Positions 30,377-39,007 of a stretch of 64,000 bases of DNA are shown here, in pieces; positions within the stretch are counted from its first letter, which is position 1; every line of letters starts with the position of its first letter. The stretch covers positions 1,462,501-1,526,500 of the forward strand of contig NZ_CP007029.1 in the NCBI RefSeq assembly GCF_000227685.2. The letters run 5' to 3'. Below the pieces are notes generated by a model that was not told the DNA's origin, ran no database searches, and saw only the letters and a list, made by a program, of their open reading frames with translations. The translations under genes and the position numbers were made by a program. Origin of the DNA: Thioalkalivibrio paradoxus ARh 1 (GTDB lineage: Bacteria; Pseudomonadota; Gammaproteobacteria; Ectothiorhodospirales; Ectothiorhodospiraceae).

Positions 30377-31891
30377 GTGAGCCAGATCAGGGAATTCCTG
30401 CACCTGCTGAACCACGCGTTCCGCAACCTGCTGCCGATCATTCTGGTGGTCAGCGTGTTCCAGTTCCTGGTGATCCGCCAGGTGCCGGACGCCTGGCTGC
30501 CGATGGCGGTCGGATTGCTGGTGGTGGTGCTCGGCGTCGCGCTGTTCCTGCACGGGCTGGAACTCGGGATCTTCCCGATCGGGAAGAACCTGTCGAACGA
30601 ATTCGCGCGCAAGGGTTCATTGCCGCTGCTGATGGTCTTCGGCTTCTGTCTCGGCTTCGCGGCGGTGATCGCCGAGCCCGCACTGATCGCGGTCGCGAGT
30701 CAGGCCGAGATCATCAGCGAGGGACGCATCAGCGGGCTCACGCTACGGCTGCTGGTCGCGGTGTCGGTCGGGCTGGTGGTCGCGCTGGGCGTGGTCCGGA
30801 TCCTGCTGGGGCACAGTCTGCACTGGTACATGATCATCGGGTACATCTTGGTCGTGATCGTGACCTTCTTCGCCCCGGCGGAGATCGTCGGGCTGGCCTA
30901 CGACTCCGGCGGCGTGACCACCAATATCGTCACCGTGCCGCTGATCGCGGCATTGGGAATCGGGCTGGCGATGTCGATCCGCGGCCGCAACGCGTTGATC
31001 CACGGCTTCGGGCTGGTCGGACTCGCGGTGATGGTGCCGATGATCTCGGTGCAGATCTACGGGATCATCGTCTACAGCTTCGGCGAGGCCCGCGAGGTCG
31101 CCGAGGGGATCCGGGAAGCGGTGGATCCCGAGGTGTCCGAGGTGGTCCACGAGGTCGCCGGCAGCGTGCTGCTGGGGATGCTGCGCGACCTGATGATCAT
31201 GTTCCGCGACGTGCTGCCGATCATCGCGGTGGTGCTGGTGTTCCAGTATCTGGTGATCCGCAAGCACGTGGCCCACCTGCACAAGGTGATGGGCGGTTTC
31301 GTGCTGGTGATCGTCGGGCTGTACGCGTTCGTCGTCGGCCTGAAGATGGGCCTGTTCCCGATCGGCCAGAGTATGGCGGAACAGCTGATCGGGCTCGACC
31401 GCTGGATTTTCGTCTACCTGTTCGCGTTCGCGATCGGATTCGCGACGACGATGGCCGAGCCCGCGCTGATCGCGATCGGCCAGAAGGCCGAGGAGGCCGC
31501 GAAAGGGAAGCTGAACGGCACGGTGATCCGGCTGCTCGTGGCGGTCGGCGTCGCGGTCGGCATCACCATCGGCGTGCACCGGATCATCAGCGGCGACTCG
31601 ATCCACTACTACATCATGGCCGGCTACACGGTGGTGATCCTGCTGACCTTCCTGTCGCCGAAATACATCGTCGCGCTGGCCTACGACCTCGGCGGCGTGA
31701 CCACCTCCGAGGTGACCGTGCCGCTGGTGACCGCGCTGGGCATCGGCCTGGCCACCCACATCGAGGGGCGCAACGTGATGATCGACGGCTTCGGCCTGAT
31801 CGCGTTCGCTTCGATCTTTCCGATAATATCCGTGATGCTCTATGCCATCGCGGCCGAACTCGCCAACCGATGGAGAGGAACTGAATCATGA
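30377..31891 (+). CDS. DUF1538 integral membrane protein, putative transporter B
   Basis: 504 residues with a GTG start and two homologous membrane halves. Matching motifs are CLGFAAVIAEPALIAVASQA and AIGFATTMAEPALIAIGQKA, then TNIVTVPLIAALGIGLAMS and TSEVTVPLVTALGIGLATH. About 12 hydrophobic segments are visible, with a charged linker (residues about 230-265, Glu-rich) between halves that paralogue A lacks. The stop overlaps the second PII-like gene by ATGA, strong evidence that the two products work together. The substrate is unknown; an ion or small anion is a guess. Confidence 0.88.
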   Translation: MSQIREFLHLLNHAFRNLLPIILVVSVFQFLVIRQVPDAWLPMAVGLLVVVLGVALFLHGLELGIFPIGKNLSNEFARKGSLPLLMVFGFCLGFAAVIAEPALIAVASQAEIISEGRISGLTLRLLVAVSVGLVVALGVVRILLGHSLHWYMIIGYILVVIVTFFAPAEIVGLAYDSGGVTTNIVTVPLIAALGIGLAMSIRGRNALIHGFGLVGLAVMVPMISVQIYGIIVYSFGEAREVAEGIREAVDPEVSEVVHEVAGSVLLGMLRDLMIMFRDVLPIIAVVLVFQYLVIRKHVAHLHKVMGGFVLVIVGLYAFVVGLKMGLFPIGQSMAEQLIGLDRWIFVYLFAFAIGFATTMAEPALIAIGQKAEEAAKGKLNGTVIRLLVAVGVAVGITIGVHRIISGDSIHYYIMAGYTVVILLTFLSPKYIVALAYDLGGVTTSEVTVPLVTALGIGLATHIEGRNVMIDGFGLIAFASIFPIISVMLYAIAAELANRWRGTES

Positions 31892-32235
31892 AATTTGCTT
31901 TGCTCGTCGCGATCCTCGCCGAGGATCTCGAGGAAAAGGCGATCGACGTCGCCAAGGATGCCGGCGCCGGCGGGGTCACGTTGCTGGATGCCCGCGGCAT
32001 CGGTGCCAAGGAAAAGAAAACCTTCTTCGGGTTGACCTACGAGGGCTCGCAGACCGTGCTGATCTGCGTGCTGGAAAAGAAGCTCTCGCTGGCCGTGATG
32101 AAAGCGCTGACCGTGAAGCTCGACCTCGCGAAGCACTCCAAGGGCGTCGTGTTCACCGTGCCGCTGGATCACATTGCCGGGATCGACACCCGCCAGCTCG
32201 AGCGCTTCGAGGAGCGGATCAAGGACGACATCTGA
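31888..32235 (+). CDS. PII-like signalling protein 2, coupled to DUF1538
   Basis: 115 residues: MKFALLVAILAEDLEEKAID, GAGGVTLLDARGIGAKEKKT, FFGLTYEGSQTVLICVLEKK, then KGVVFTVPLDHIAGID. The layout is beta-alpha-beta-beta-alpha-beta like PII, with a short or altered T-loop. It is paralogous to the protein at 29965 and translationally coupled to the transporter. A nucleotide or second-messenger ligand is inferred from the family; no binding residues can be fixed here. Confidence 0.82.
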   Translation: MKFALLVAILAEDLEEKAIDVAKDAGAGGVTLLDARGIGAKEKKTFFGLTYEGSQTVLICVLEKKLSLAVMKALTVKLDLAKHSKGVVFTVPLDHIAGIDTRQLERFEERIKDDI

Positions 32236-32475
32236 GCACGCAGCCCCGAACGCCCCGCGGTGGCTGCGCAGTGAGCCAGGTCTTCCCGCTCCCGGGCCGG
32301 AGCCATACCCGCGAGCGGCCGTGGCCCCGCGCCCTGAGAGGGGAAACGAAAGCGCAGCTCCGGAATCGCCAGTACCACCGGCCGGCGCGGCGGGCGATAT
32401 GCCGAACTCACCGAGGCGGGCCGCCTGCCGTGGCGGCTGCCCGATTTCCGACATTGCGAATGCACTGGAGACACC

Positions 32476-32889
32476 ATGCTGGTTAAGGACATCATGCAGA
32501 CCGATGTGGTCACCATCTCGCCGCTGGCCACGTTGCGTGAGGCGATGGCGAAGATGAAGGCCCACCGCGTGAAATCGCTGATCGTCGAACGCCGCGACGA
32601 GCACGATGCCTACGGAATCATCACCTACACGACGATCCTGCGGACGATCGTCGCCGAGGAGGGCGACATCGATCTGGTCAACGTCTACGACGTCTGCACC
32701 AAGCCCGCGCTGATCGTGCCCCAGGTGATGGACGTCAAGTACGTTGCACGCATGATGGTCGCCCAGAACCTGCAGCGCCTGGTCGTGCTCGAACACGGCA
32801 ACCTCGTCGGGCTGGTCACGATGAACGACATCGTCGGCGAGGTGCTGGCGATGGCCGAACGGAGCCACATCGAGGGGGCCGGGGAGTAG
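32476..32889 (+). CDS. CBS-pair domain protein
   Basis: 137-residue protein consisting of two CBS motifs: MLVKDIMQTDVVTISPLATL with REAMAKMKAHRVKSLIV (residues 1-36), and KPALIVPQVMDVKYVARMMV followed by QRLVVLEHGNLVGLVTMNDI. CBS pairs bind AMP, ATP or SAM and regulate partners. It follows the DUF1538/PII cluster on the same strand after a 240-base gap with no gene. Joint function with the transporters is an inference from position. Confidence 0.85.
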   Translation: MLVKDIMQTDVVTISPLATLREAMAKMKAHRVKSLIVERRDEHDAYGIITYTTILRTIVAEEGDIDLVNVYDVCTKPALIVPQVMDVKYVARMMVAQNLQRLVVLEHGNLVGLVTMNDIVGEVLAMAERSHIEGAGE

Positions 32890-33080
32890 CCGGGTTGCGG
32901 AACCGTCGCTGGGCCGGCACCCAGACACCTCCGCCCGCGTGACCGCCTGGCCGGCGGCTCCGCGAGCGCGGCGGGGAAAGACCGGGTCGGCTACACTCGA
33001 AATCAGGGACCGGAGGATGCCGCATGTGAACCCGGCCACCGGGGGGCGTGCGGGCCTCGGGTGTTGCCGGGAGACTGGAC

Positions 33081-33545
33081 ATGCACGCATCCGTGCGCGA
33101 ATCCGCGAAGAACGCTATTCCCGCACTGCGCGGTGGCTGGGAGCATTTTCCCCACGAGGCCGACATGGGGGTTCGAGGGCATGGCGACACGCTCCCGGAC
33201 GCCTTTGCGGCAGTGGCCGAGGCGACGATTGCGGTGGTGACCGACCCGGCAGGGATCGACCCCGCGGAGCGGGTCGAGTTCGCGTGTTCCGCGTCCGACC
33301 CGGACCTGCTGCTCTACGATTTCCTGAACGCGATCGTGTACGAAATGGCGGTCGGTGGACGGCTGTTCTCCCGGTTCCGGGTGCAGATCGAAGGCGAAAC
33401 GCTGCGCACCGAGGCCTGGGGCGAGCCGGTGGATGGCAGGCGCCACCAGCCGGCGGTCGAGATCAAGGGCGCCACCTTCACCCAGCTTGCCGTGCGGCAG
33501 GCCGCCGACGGCTCCTGGATCGCGCAGTGCGTGCTGGACATCTGA
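33081..33545 (+). CDS. Archease
   Basis: 154-residue archease, the protein cofactor that speeds RtcB guanylylation and turnover. Typical features are WEHFPHEADMGVRGHGDTLPDAF (in two parts WEHFPHEADMGVRG and HGDTLPDAFAAVAEA), DLLLYDFLNAIVYEMAV and the C-terminal KGATFTQLAVRQ. GGGAGA before ATG 33081 supports this start over an upstream GTG at 33048. It precedes rtcB by 52 bases. Confidence 0.9.
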   Translation: MHASVRESAKNAIPALRGGWEHFPHEADMGVRGHGDTLPDAFAAVAEATIAVVTDPAGIDPAERVEFACSASDPDLLLYDFLNAIVYEMAVGGRLFSRFRVQIEGETLRTEAWGEPVDGRRHQPAVEIKGATFTQLAVRQAADGSWIAQCVLDI

Positions 33546-33597
33546 CCGGCACGCGCGCCACCTGCTGAATCCGGCCGGACCGGGGAGGGCAGAGACC

Positions 33598-35028
33598 ATG
33601 GACATCAACCGATTCACGAAGGTATCCGATACGGCCTGGCGGCTCGAGCCGCAGGGCGCGATGCGGGTACCCGCGGTGATCTATGCCGACGAAGCGCTCC
33701 TGGCCGACATGGACGACAAGGTTGCCGAACAGGCGTCGAACGTCGCGATGCTGCCGGGGATCGTGCAGGCCTCCTACGCGATGCCCGACGCCCACTGGGG
33801 CTACGGCTTCCCGATCGGCGGCGTCGCGGCCTTCGATGCCGAGCAGGGCGGGGTGGTCTCTGCCGGCGGCGTCGGCTTCGACGTGTCCTGCGGCGTGCGC
33901 ACGCTGCTGACCGGGCTGGATCACCGGGCCATCGAGGCAGTCCAACCGCGACTGGCCGATGCATTGTTCGCGGGCATTCCGGCGGGCCTGGGCAGCACCG
34001 GCCAGATCCACCTGCGGGACCAGCAGATGACCGACATGCTGCGCGGCGGGGCCGCCTGGGCCGTCGAACGGAGTTTCGGCCAGCCGGAGGACCTGGAGCG
34101 GATCGAGGAACGCGGGCAGATGGCGGGCGCCGATCCCGAAGCCGTGTCGCAGCAGGCGCGCAAGCGCCAGCGCAACGAGATGGGCACGCTGGGGTCCGGC
34201 AACCACTACCTCGAGGTTCAGCACATCACCCGCGTCTTCGACCCCGATGTGGCGGCCGCCTTCGGGCTTGCGGAGGGTCAGGTCGTGGTGTCGATCCATT
34301 GCGGGTCGCGGGGCCTTGGCCACCAGATCGGCACCGAGTTCCTGCGCGAGATGGCGATCGCGGCCCAGGGGCATGGAATCGATCTGCCGGACCGGGAACT
34401 GGCCTGCGCGCCGATCCATTCGGAAATCGGCCAGCGCTACCTGGGGGCGATGCGCGCGGCGATCAACTGCGCGCTCGCGAACCGGCAGATCCTGACGCAC
34501 CTGGCCCGTGAGGTCTTCGCCGAGGTGCTGCCCGATGCCAACCTGCGCCTGCTCTACGACGTTTCGCACAATACCTGCAAGACCGAGCGCCACGTGGTCG
34601 ACGGGCGCGATCGCGAACTCTACGTGCATCGCAAGGGCGCGACCCGGGCGTTCGGTCCCGGCCATCCGGATCTGCCCGAGGCGCTGCGCGGCGTGGGCCA
34701 GCCGGTATTGATCGGCGGTTCCATGGGCACTGCGTCGTACATTCTCGTCGGCACGAACGAAGGCGAGAGGCTTTCGTTCAACTCCGCCTGCCACGGCGCG
34801 GGCCGGGCGATGAGCCGGCATCAGGCGACGCGTCAATGGCGCGGGCGGGCGCTGGTCGACGAACTCGCCGCCCGCGGGATCCTGATCCGCAGCCCCAGTC
34901 TGCGCGGCGTCGCCGGGGAGGCTCCGGGCGCCTACAAGGACGTGAGCCGGGTGGTTCAGGCGAGCCACGACGCCGGCCTCGCGCGCCTGGTCGCCCGCGT
35001 CGAACCGATGGTCTGCATCAAGGGCTGA
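33598..35028 (+). CDS. rtcB: RNA-splicing ligase RtcB
   Basis: GTP- and Mn-dependent ligase joining RNA 2',3'-cyclic phosphate or 3'-phosphate ends to 5'-OH ends. 476 residues. Signatures: YAMPDAHWGYGFPIGGVAAF, GGVGFDVSCGVRTL (metal Cys), GSGNHYLEV, HCGSRGLGHQIG, YDVSHNTCK and SACHGAGRAMSR, whose His is the nucleophile that takes GMP. GGGGAGG at 33582-33588 sets the ATG at 33598. Paired with archease, as in many RNA repair operons. No RtcA or RtcR is nearby. Confidence 0.96.
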   Translation: MDINRFTKVSDTAWRLEPQGAMRVPAVIYADEALLADMDDKVAEQASNVAMLPGIVQASYAMPDAHWGYGFPIGGVAAFDAEQGGVVSAGGVGFDVSCGVRTLLTGLDHRAIEAVQPRLADALFAGIPAGLGSTGQIHLRDQQMTDMLRGGAAWAVERSFGQPEDLERIEERGQMAGADPEAVSQQARKRQRNEMGTLGSGNHYLEVQHITRVFDPDVAAAFGLAEGQVVVSIHCGSRGLGHQIGTEFLREMAIAAQGHGIDLPDRELACAPIHSEIGQRYLGAMRAAINCALANRQILTHLAREVFAEVLPDANLRLLYDVSHNTCKTERHVVDGRDRELYVHRKGATRAFGPGHPDLPEALRGVGQPVLIGGSMGTASYILVGTNEGERLSFNSACHGAGRAMSRHQATRQWRGRALVDELAARGILIRSPSLRGVAGEAPGAYKDVSRVVQASHDAGLARLVARVEPMVCIKG

Positions 35029-35138
35029 GCCTGCCTCTGCCCGATTCCCAGCTCCACGCGGCCCGCAACTCCGGGCCGGGAATCCGCTGCGCGCCGACGG
35101 TCCACCGCGGCTGCCGGCAGCGTCCGCTGGAGTATGCT

Positions 35139-35155
35139 GTTCGGCGGCTACATGG
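35139..35155 (+). repeat. Left copy of an imperfect direct repeat flanking the defence island
   Basis: GTTCGGCGGCTACATGG matches GTTCGGCAGCTACA (then CCATGG) at 48556-48575, with 13 of the first 14 bases identical. It sits 35 bases before the hsdM start, in a 161-base region with no gene. The right copy overlaps an attC-like structure. It is a candidate insertion boundary. Confidence 0.5.
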
Positions 35156-35189
35156 CCCTTGGTGCTTGGAAAAGTGAGCGCATAACCGA

Positions 35190-37673
35190 ATGGCAATCAA
35201 GAAATCCGAACTCTACTCCTCCCTCTGGGCCGGCTGCGACGAGCTGCGCGGCGGCATGGACGCGTCCCAGTACAAGGACTACGTCCTGTTCATGCTGTTC
35301 ATCAAGTACATCTCGGACAAATACGCCGATTCCGACGATTTCGCCCCGCCGGTGATCATTCCCGAGGGCGCCAGCTTCGCCGACATGATCCAGCTCAAGG
35401 GCAAGAGCGATATCGGCGACAAGATCAACACCCGGATCATCCAGCCGCTGATCGAGGCCAACCAGCGCCTGGCGCGCAGCGACTTCCCCGATTTCAACGA
35501 CCCCAACAAGCTTGGCGAAGGCAAGGCGATGGTCGATCGCCTGACCAACCTGATCAGCATCTTCCAGAAGCCGGAGCTGAACTTCGCCAGGAACCGCGCC
35601 GAGCACGACGACATTCTGGGCGATGCCTACGAATACCTGATGCGCCACTTCGCCCAGGAAAGTGGCAAGAGCAAGGGCCAGTTCTACACCCCGTCCGAAG
35701 TCAGCCGCATCATGGCCCAGGTGATCGGCATCGCGCCTGAAAACACCAAGGCCGCCACCACCGCCTATGACCCGACCTGCGGCTCCGGCTCGCTGCTGCT
35801 GAAAGTGGCCGCCGAGGCCGGCAAGCACATCACCCTGGAAGGGCAGGAGAAGGACGTCACCACCGCCGGTCTGGCGCGCATGAACATGATCCTGCACGAC
35901 TTTCCCACCGCCAACATCGTGCAGGGCAACACCCTGGCCAATCCCAAGTTCAAGGATGGCGAAGTACTGCGCACCTACGACTACGTGGTCGCCAATCCGC
36001 CGTTCTCGGACAAGGGCTGGAGCGCCGGCATCACGCCGGAAGAAGACCCCTTTCAGCGTTTTGCCTGGGGTGCGCCGCCGGCCAAGCAGGGTGACTACGC
36101 CTACCTGCTGCACATCGTCCGCTCGATGAAATCCAGCGGCAAGGGCGCGGTCATCCTGCCCCACGGCGTGCTGTTTCGCGGCAATGCCGAGGCCGCCATC
36201 CGCAAGCAACTGGTGCGCTCGGGCTACCTGAAAGGCATCATCGGCCTGCCGGCCAACCTGTTCTACGGCACCGGCATCCCCGCCTGCATCCTGGTGCTGG
36301 ACAAGGAAAACGCTCCGGCTCGCCGTGGCATCTTCATGATCGACGCCGCCAGGGGCTTCATCAAGGAGGGCAACAAGAACCGGCTGCGCGAGCAGGACAT
36401 CCACCGCATCGTCGATACCTTCAACAAGCAGGTCAATGTGCCGCGCTATGCCCGCATCGTGCCCTTCGACGAAATCGCCGACCCGAAGAACGACTACAAC
36501 CTCAACCTGCCGCGCTATATCGATGCCAGCGAACCGGAAGACCGCCACGACCTGCACGCCCACATGAACGGCGGCATCCCCGAGCGTGACATCGACGGCG
36601 ACCCGGCGGCCATCCCGCCGGTGCCGGGCCTGGCCGCCTACTGGCAGGTCTTTCCCACCCTGCGCCGCAAGCTTTTCTCCCCTCTCCCGCCTGCGGGAGA
36701 GGGGCCGGGGGTGAGGGAAGGCTATACCCACCTTGCCGTTGATCCCACCGCCATCAAGCCCACCATCCTGGAACACGCCGAGTTCGCTGCCTTCAGAGGC
36801 CGTATCACTGCCCTGTTCGAAGACTGGCGCCGCCGCAACCGGCCCGTGCTCAAGGGCTTCGGCGTGGACGGCCTGCCCAAGGCCCTGATCACCGAAATCG
36901 CTGAAGACCTGCTGGACACCTTCCGCGCCGCGCCCCTGCTCGACCCCTACGACATCTACCAGCACCTGATGGACTACTGGTACGAGACCCTGCAGGACGA
37001 CGCCTACGAAATCGCCGCCGATGGCTGGGTGGCCAAACCCCGCCGCGTGCTTGAAGAGATCAAGACCGGCAAGAAGAAAGGCCAGATGAAGGAGAAGGGC
37101 TGGGCCTGCGACCTGATCCCCAAGCCCTACATCGTCGCCCGCTATTTCAAAGCGCAGCAGGCCGAACTGGATGCCCTGCAAAGCGACCTCGACTTCGTCG
37201 CCGCCCAGCTCACCGAGCTGGAAGAGGAACACGGCGGCGAGGACGGCGCCTTCGCCGAACTCGACAAGATCAACAAGGGCGAGGTCAGCAAGCGCCTCAA
37301 GGCGCTCAAGGGCGATCCCGAATACCTGGAGGAGGCCAGGATCCTCAAGCAATGGACCCAACTCGACCAACGCCAGAGCGAGCTGAAAAAACTGATCAGG
37401 GACGCCGACGCCGCCCTCGACCAACTCGCCTACGAGAAATATCCCGAACTCAGCGAGGACGAAATCAAGACCCTGGTGGTCGACGACAAATGGCTCACCG
37501 CCCTGGAAACCGCCGTGCAGAACGAGCTGGAGCGCGTCTCCCAGACCCTCACCGCCCGCGTGCGCCAACTTGCAGAACGCTATGAAACCCCGCTGCCCAA
37601 ACTGGCCGATGAGGTGGAGACCCTGTCGGCGCGGGTGGACGAGCACCTGAAGACCATGGGGGTGGCTTGGTGA
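35190..37673 (+). CDS. hsdM: Type I restriction-modification system methyltransferase subunit HsdM
   Basis: N6-adenine methyltransferase subunit of a type I system. 827 residues, longer than the usual 500. The N-terminal helical domain is followed by motif I YDPTCGSGSLLLK (about residue 190-203) and motif IV VVANPPFSDKGW. The extended C-terminal part (from about 560) includes a coiled coil, AELDALQSDLDFVAAQLTEL, and a SELKKLIRDADAALDQLAYE segment near the end. Residues about 495-511 (LFSPLPPAGEGPGVREG) come from an inserted palindromic repeat kept in frame. The stop overlaps hsdS (TGATG). Confidence 0.95.
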   Translation: MAIKKSELYSSLWAGCDELRGGMDASQYKDYVLFMLFIKYISDKYADSDDFAPPVIIPEGASFADMIQLKGKSDIGDKINTRIIQPLIEANQRLARSDFPDFNDPNKLGEGKAMVDRLTNLISIFQKPELNFARNRAEHDDILGDAYEYLMRHFAQESGKSKGQFYTPSEVSRIMAQVIGIAPENTKAATTAYDPTCGSGSLLLKVAAEAGKHITLEGQEKDVTTAGLARMNMILHDFPTANIVQGNTLANPKFKDGEVLRTYDYVVANPPFSDKGWSAGITPEEDPFQRFAWGAPPAKQGDYAYLLHIVRSMKSSGKGAVILPHGVLFRGNAEAAIRKQLVRSGYLKGIIGLPANLFYGTGIPACILVLDKENAPARRGIFMIDAARGFIKEGNKNRLREQDIHRIVDTFNKQVNVPRYARIVPFDEIADPKNDYNLNLPRYIDASEPEDRHDLHAHMNGGIPERDIDGDPAAIPPVPGLAAYWQVFPTLRRKLFSPLPPAGEGPGVREGYTHLAVDPTAIKPTILEHAEFAAFRGRITALFEDWRRRNRPVLKGFGVDGLPKALITEIAEDLLDTFRAAPLLDPYDIYQHLMDYWYETLQDDAYEIAADGWVAKPRRVLEEIKTGKKKGQMKEKGWACDLIPKPYIVARYFKAQQAELDALQSDLDFVAAQLTELEEEHGGEDGAFAELDKINKGEVSKRLKALKGDPEYLEEARILKQWTQLDQRQSELKKLIRDADAALDQLAYEKYPELSEDEIKTLVVDDKWLTALETAVQNELERVSQTLTARVRQLAERYETPLPKLADEVETLSARVDEHLKTMGVAW
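36675..36718. repeat. Palindromic repeat inserted in frame within hsdM
   Basis: CCTCTCCCGC and GCGGGAGAGG form a stem with two loop bases, followed by a GGCCGGGGGTGAGGG tail. This is the common proteobacterial intergenic repeat that translates as SPLP.GEGPGVR. Here it lies inside hsdM without breaking the frame. It falls at a junction between the methyltransferase core and the C-terminal part, so it may be tolerated as a linker. Confidence 0.8.
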
Positions 37674-39007
37674 TGAAGGGCGAGGCAATGGAAGTGCGCG
37701 ATGCTTCGCCGGGGTATGCACCACAGGTGGAAATGCGGGTGGTGCCCGACGGCTACAAGCAGACCGAGGTAGGGGTGATTCCTGAAGACTGGGACGTGGC
37801 TGCAGTTGATCAAAAGGGAGAGGTTCTCGCAGGGAAGGCATTGGCCATCAATGCGCTAGGAGTACAACGCCCATACCTTAGAACCAAGAATGTCTTCGAC
37901 GGGCGAATTGACACCACTGATGTGCTCACGATGCCGATGACCGACGAACAGTTTAGGCAGTTTCAAGTTCAGCGCGACGATGTCCTGCTTAACGAGGGGC
38001 AGAGTCTGGAACTTGTTGGACGGTGCGCCATTTACAACAATGAGTATCCAGAGCCCTGTGCCATGCAGAATGCCCTCTTGCGTTTCAGGGCTCGAGCGGG
38101 CGTTTGCGCTAATTTCGCCTCGCATCTGTTCCGGTATTGTCAGCAAACGGGAGTCTTCGCACGAATTGCGCTCCAAACCACCTCGGTTGCACACCTTGGC
38201 GCAAGTCGATTTGAGCGGCTGCGTCTAGCTTGGCCTACTGAAGCTGAGCAGCGCGCCATCGCCACCGCCCTGAGCGATGTGGATGCCCTGCTGGAGGCGC
38301 TGGACCGCCTGATCGCCAAAAAGCGCGACATCAAACAGGCCACCATGCAACAACTCCTCACCGGCAAAACCCGCCTGCCGGGGTTTGAGGGGGAGTGGGC
38401 GGTAAAGCGGATGAGCGAAGTGGCTGACATAGATCCAGAAAACCTCAGCAGCTCAACTCATCCCGCCTACGCATTTAATTACATCGCACTTGAAGACGTG
38501 AATATCGGAAAGCTGGAAAGTTACTCTGAGGTCACTTTCTCATCTGCACCATCGCGCGCGCGACGAAAGTTGCGGGCTGGCGATATTATTATGGCGACAG
38601 TTCGGCCAAGCCTGAAAGCGCATTTGTACTTCAGTATAGCTGAGGGTGAGTGGGTTTGTTCGACAGGCTTCTGTGTTATTCGTTGCAGGCAAGAGGTGTC
38701 ACAACCTGGTTATGTGTTTCAGCACCTTTTCGCGCACCCAATCAGTAAGCAAATAGAAGCATTAATCGCGGGATCGAATTATCCGGCAATAAGCAACAAG
38801 GATGTGCGCGACCTTGAACTGAGAACCCCGCCGTTCGAGGAGCAAGTGGGGATCTCTGATGTCCTGTCCGAGATGGACGCTGAACTCGAAGCCCTGCAAC
38901 AACGACGCATCAAAGCCGCCGCGCTCAAGCAGGCTATGTTGCAGGAGCTGTTGACCGGCCGTACGCGACTAGTGGACCCAATGCCGAAGGAGTGCGCCAA
39001 TGGCTGA
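37673..39007 (+). CDS. hsdS: Type I restriction-modification system specificity subunit HsdS
   Basis: 444-residue DNA recognition subunit with two target recognition domains. Each ends in a conserved helical spacer: EQRAIATALSDVDALLEALD then MQQLLTGKTRLPGF (about residues 190-240), and EEQVGISDVLSEMDAELEAL then MLQELLTGRTRLV near the end. The TRD-coding DNA (about 37800-38230 and 38420-38850) is visibly more AT-rich than the spacers, consistent with TRD exchange. The start overlaps hsdM; the end overlaps the PHP-ATPase by eight bases. Confidence 0.93.
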   Translation: MKGEAMEVRDASPGYAPQVEMRVVPDGYKQTEVGVIPEDWDVAAVDQKGEVLAGKALAINALGVQRPYLRTKNVFDGRIDTTDVLTMPMTDEQFRQFQVQRDDVLLNEGQSLELVGRCAIYNNEYPEPCAMQNALLRFRARAGVCANFASHLFRYCQQTGVFARIALQTTSVAHLGASRFERLRLAWPTEAEQRAIATALSDVDALLEALDRLIAKKRDIKQATMQQLLTGKTRLPGFEGEWAVKRMSEVADIDPENLSSSTHPAYAFNYIALEDVNIGKLESYSEVTFSSAPSRARRKLRAGDIIMATVRPSLKAHLYFSIAEGEWVCSTGFCVIRCRQEVSQPGYVFQHLFAHPISKQIEALIAGSNYPAISNKDVRDLELRTPPFEEQVGISDVLSEMDAELEALQQRRIKAAALKQAMLQELLTGRTRLVDPMPKECANG

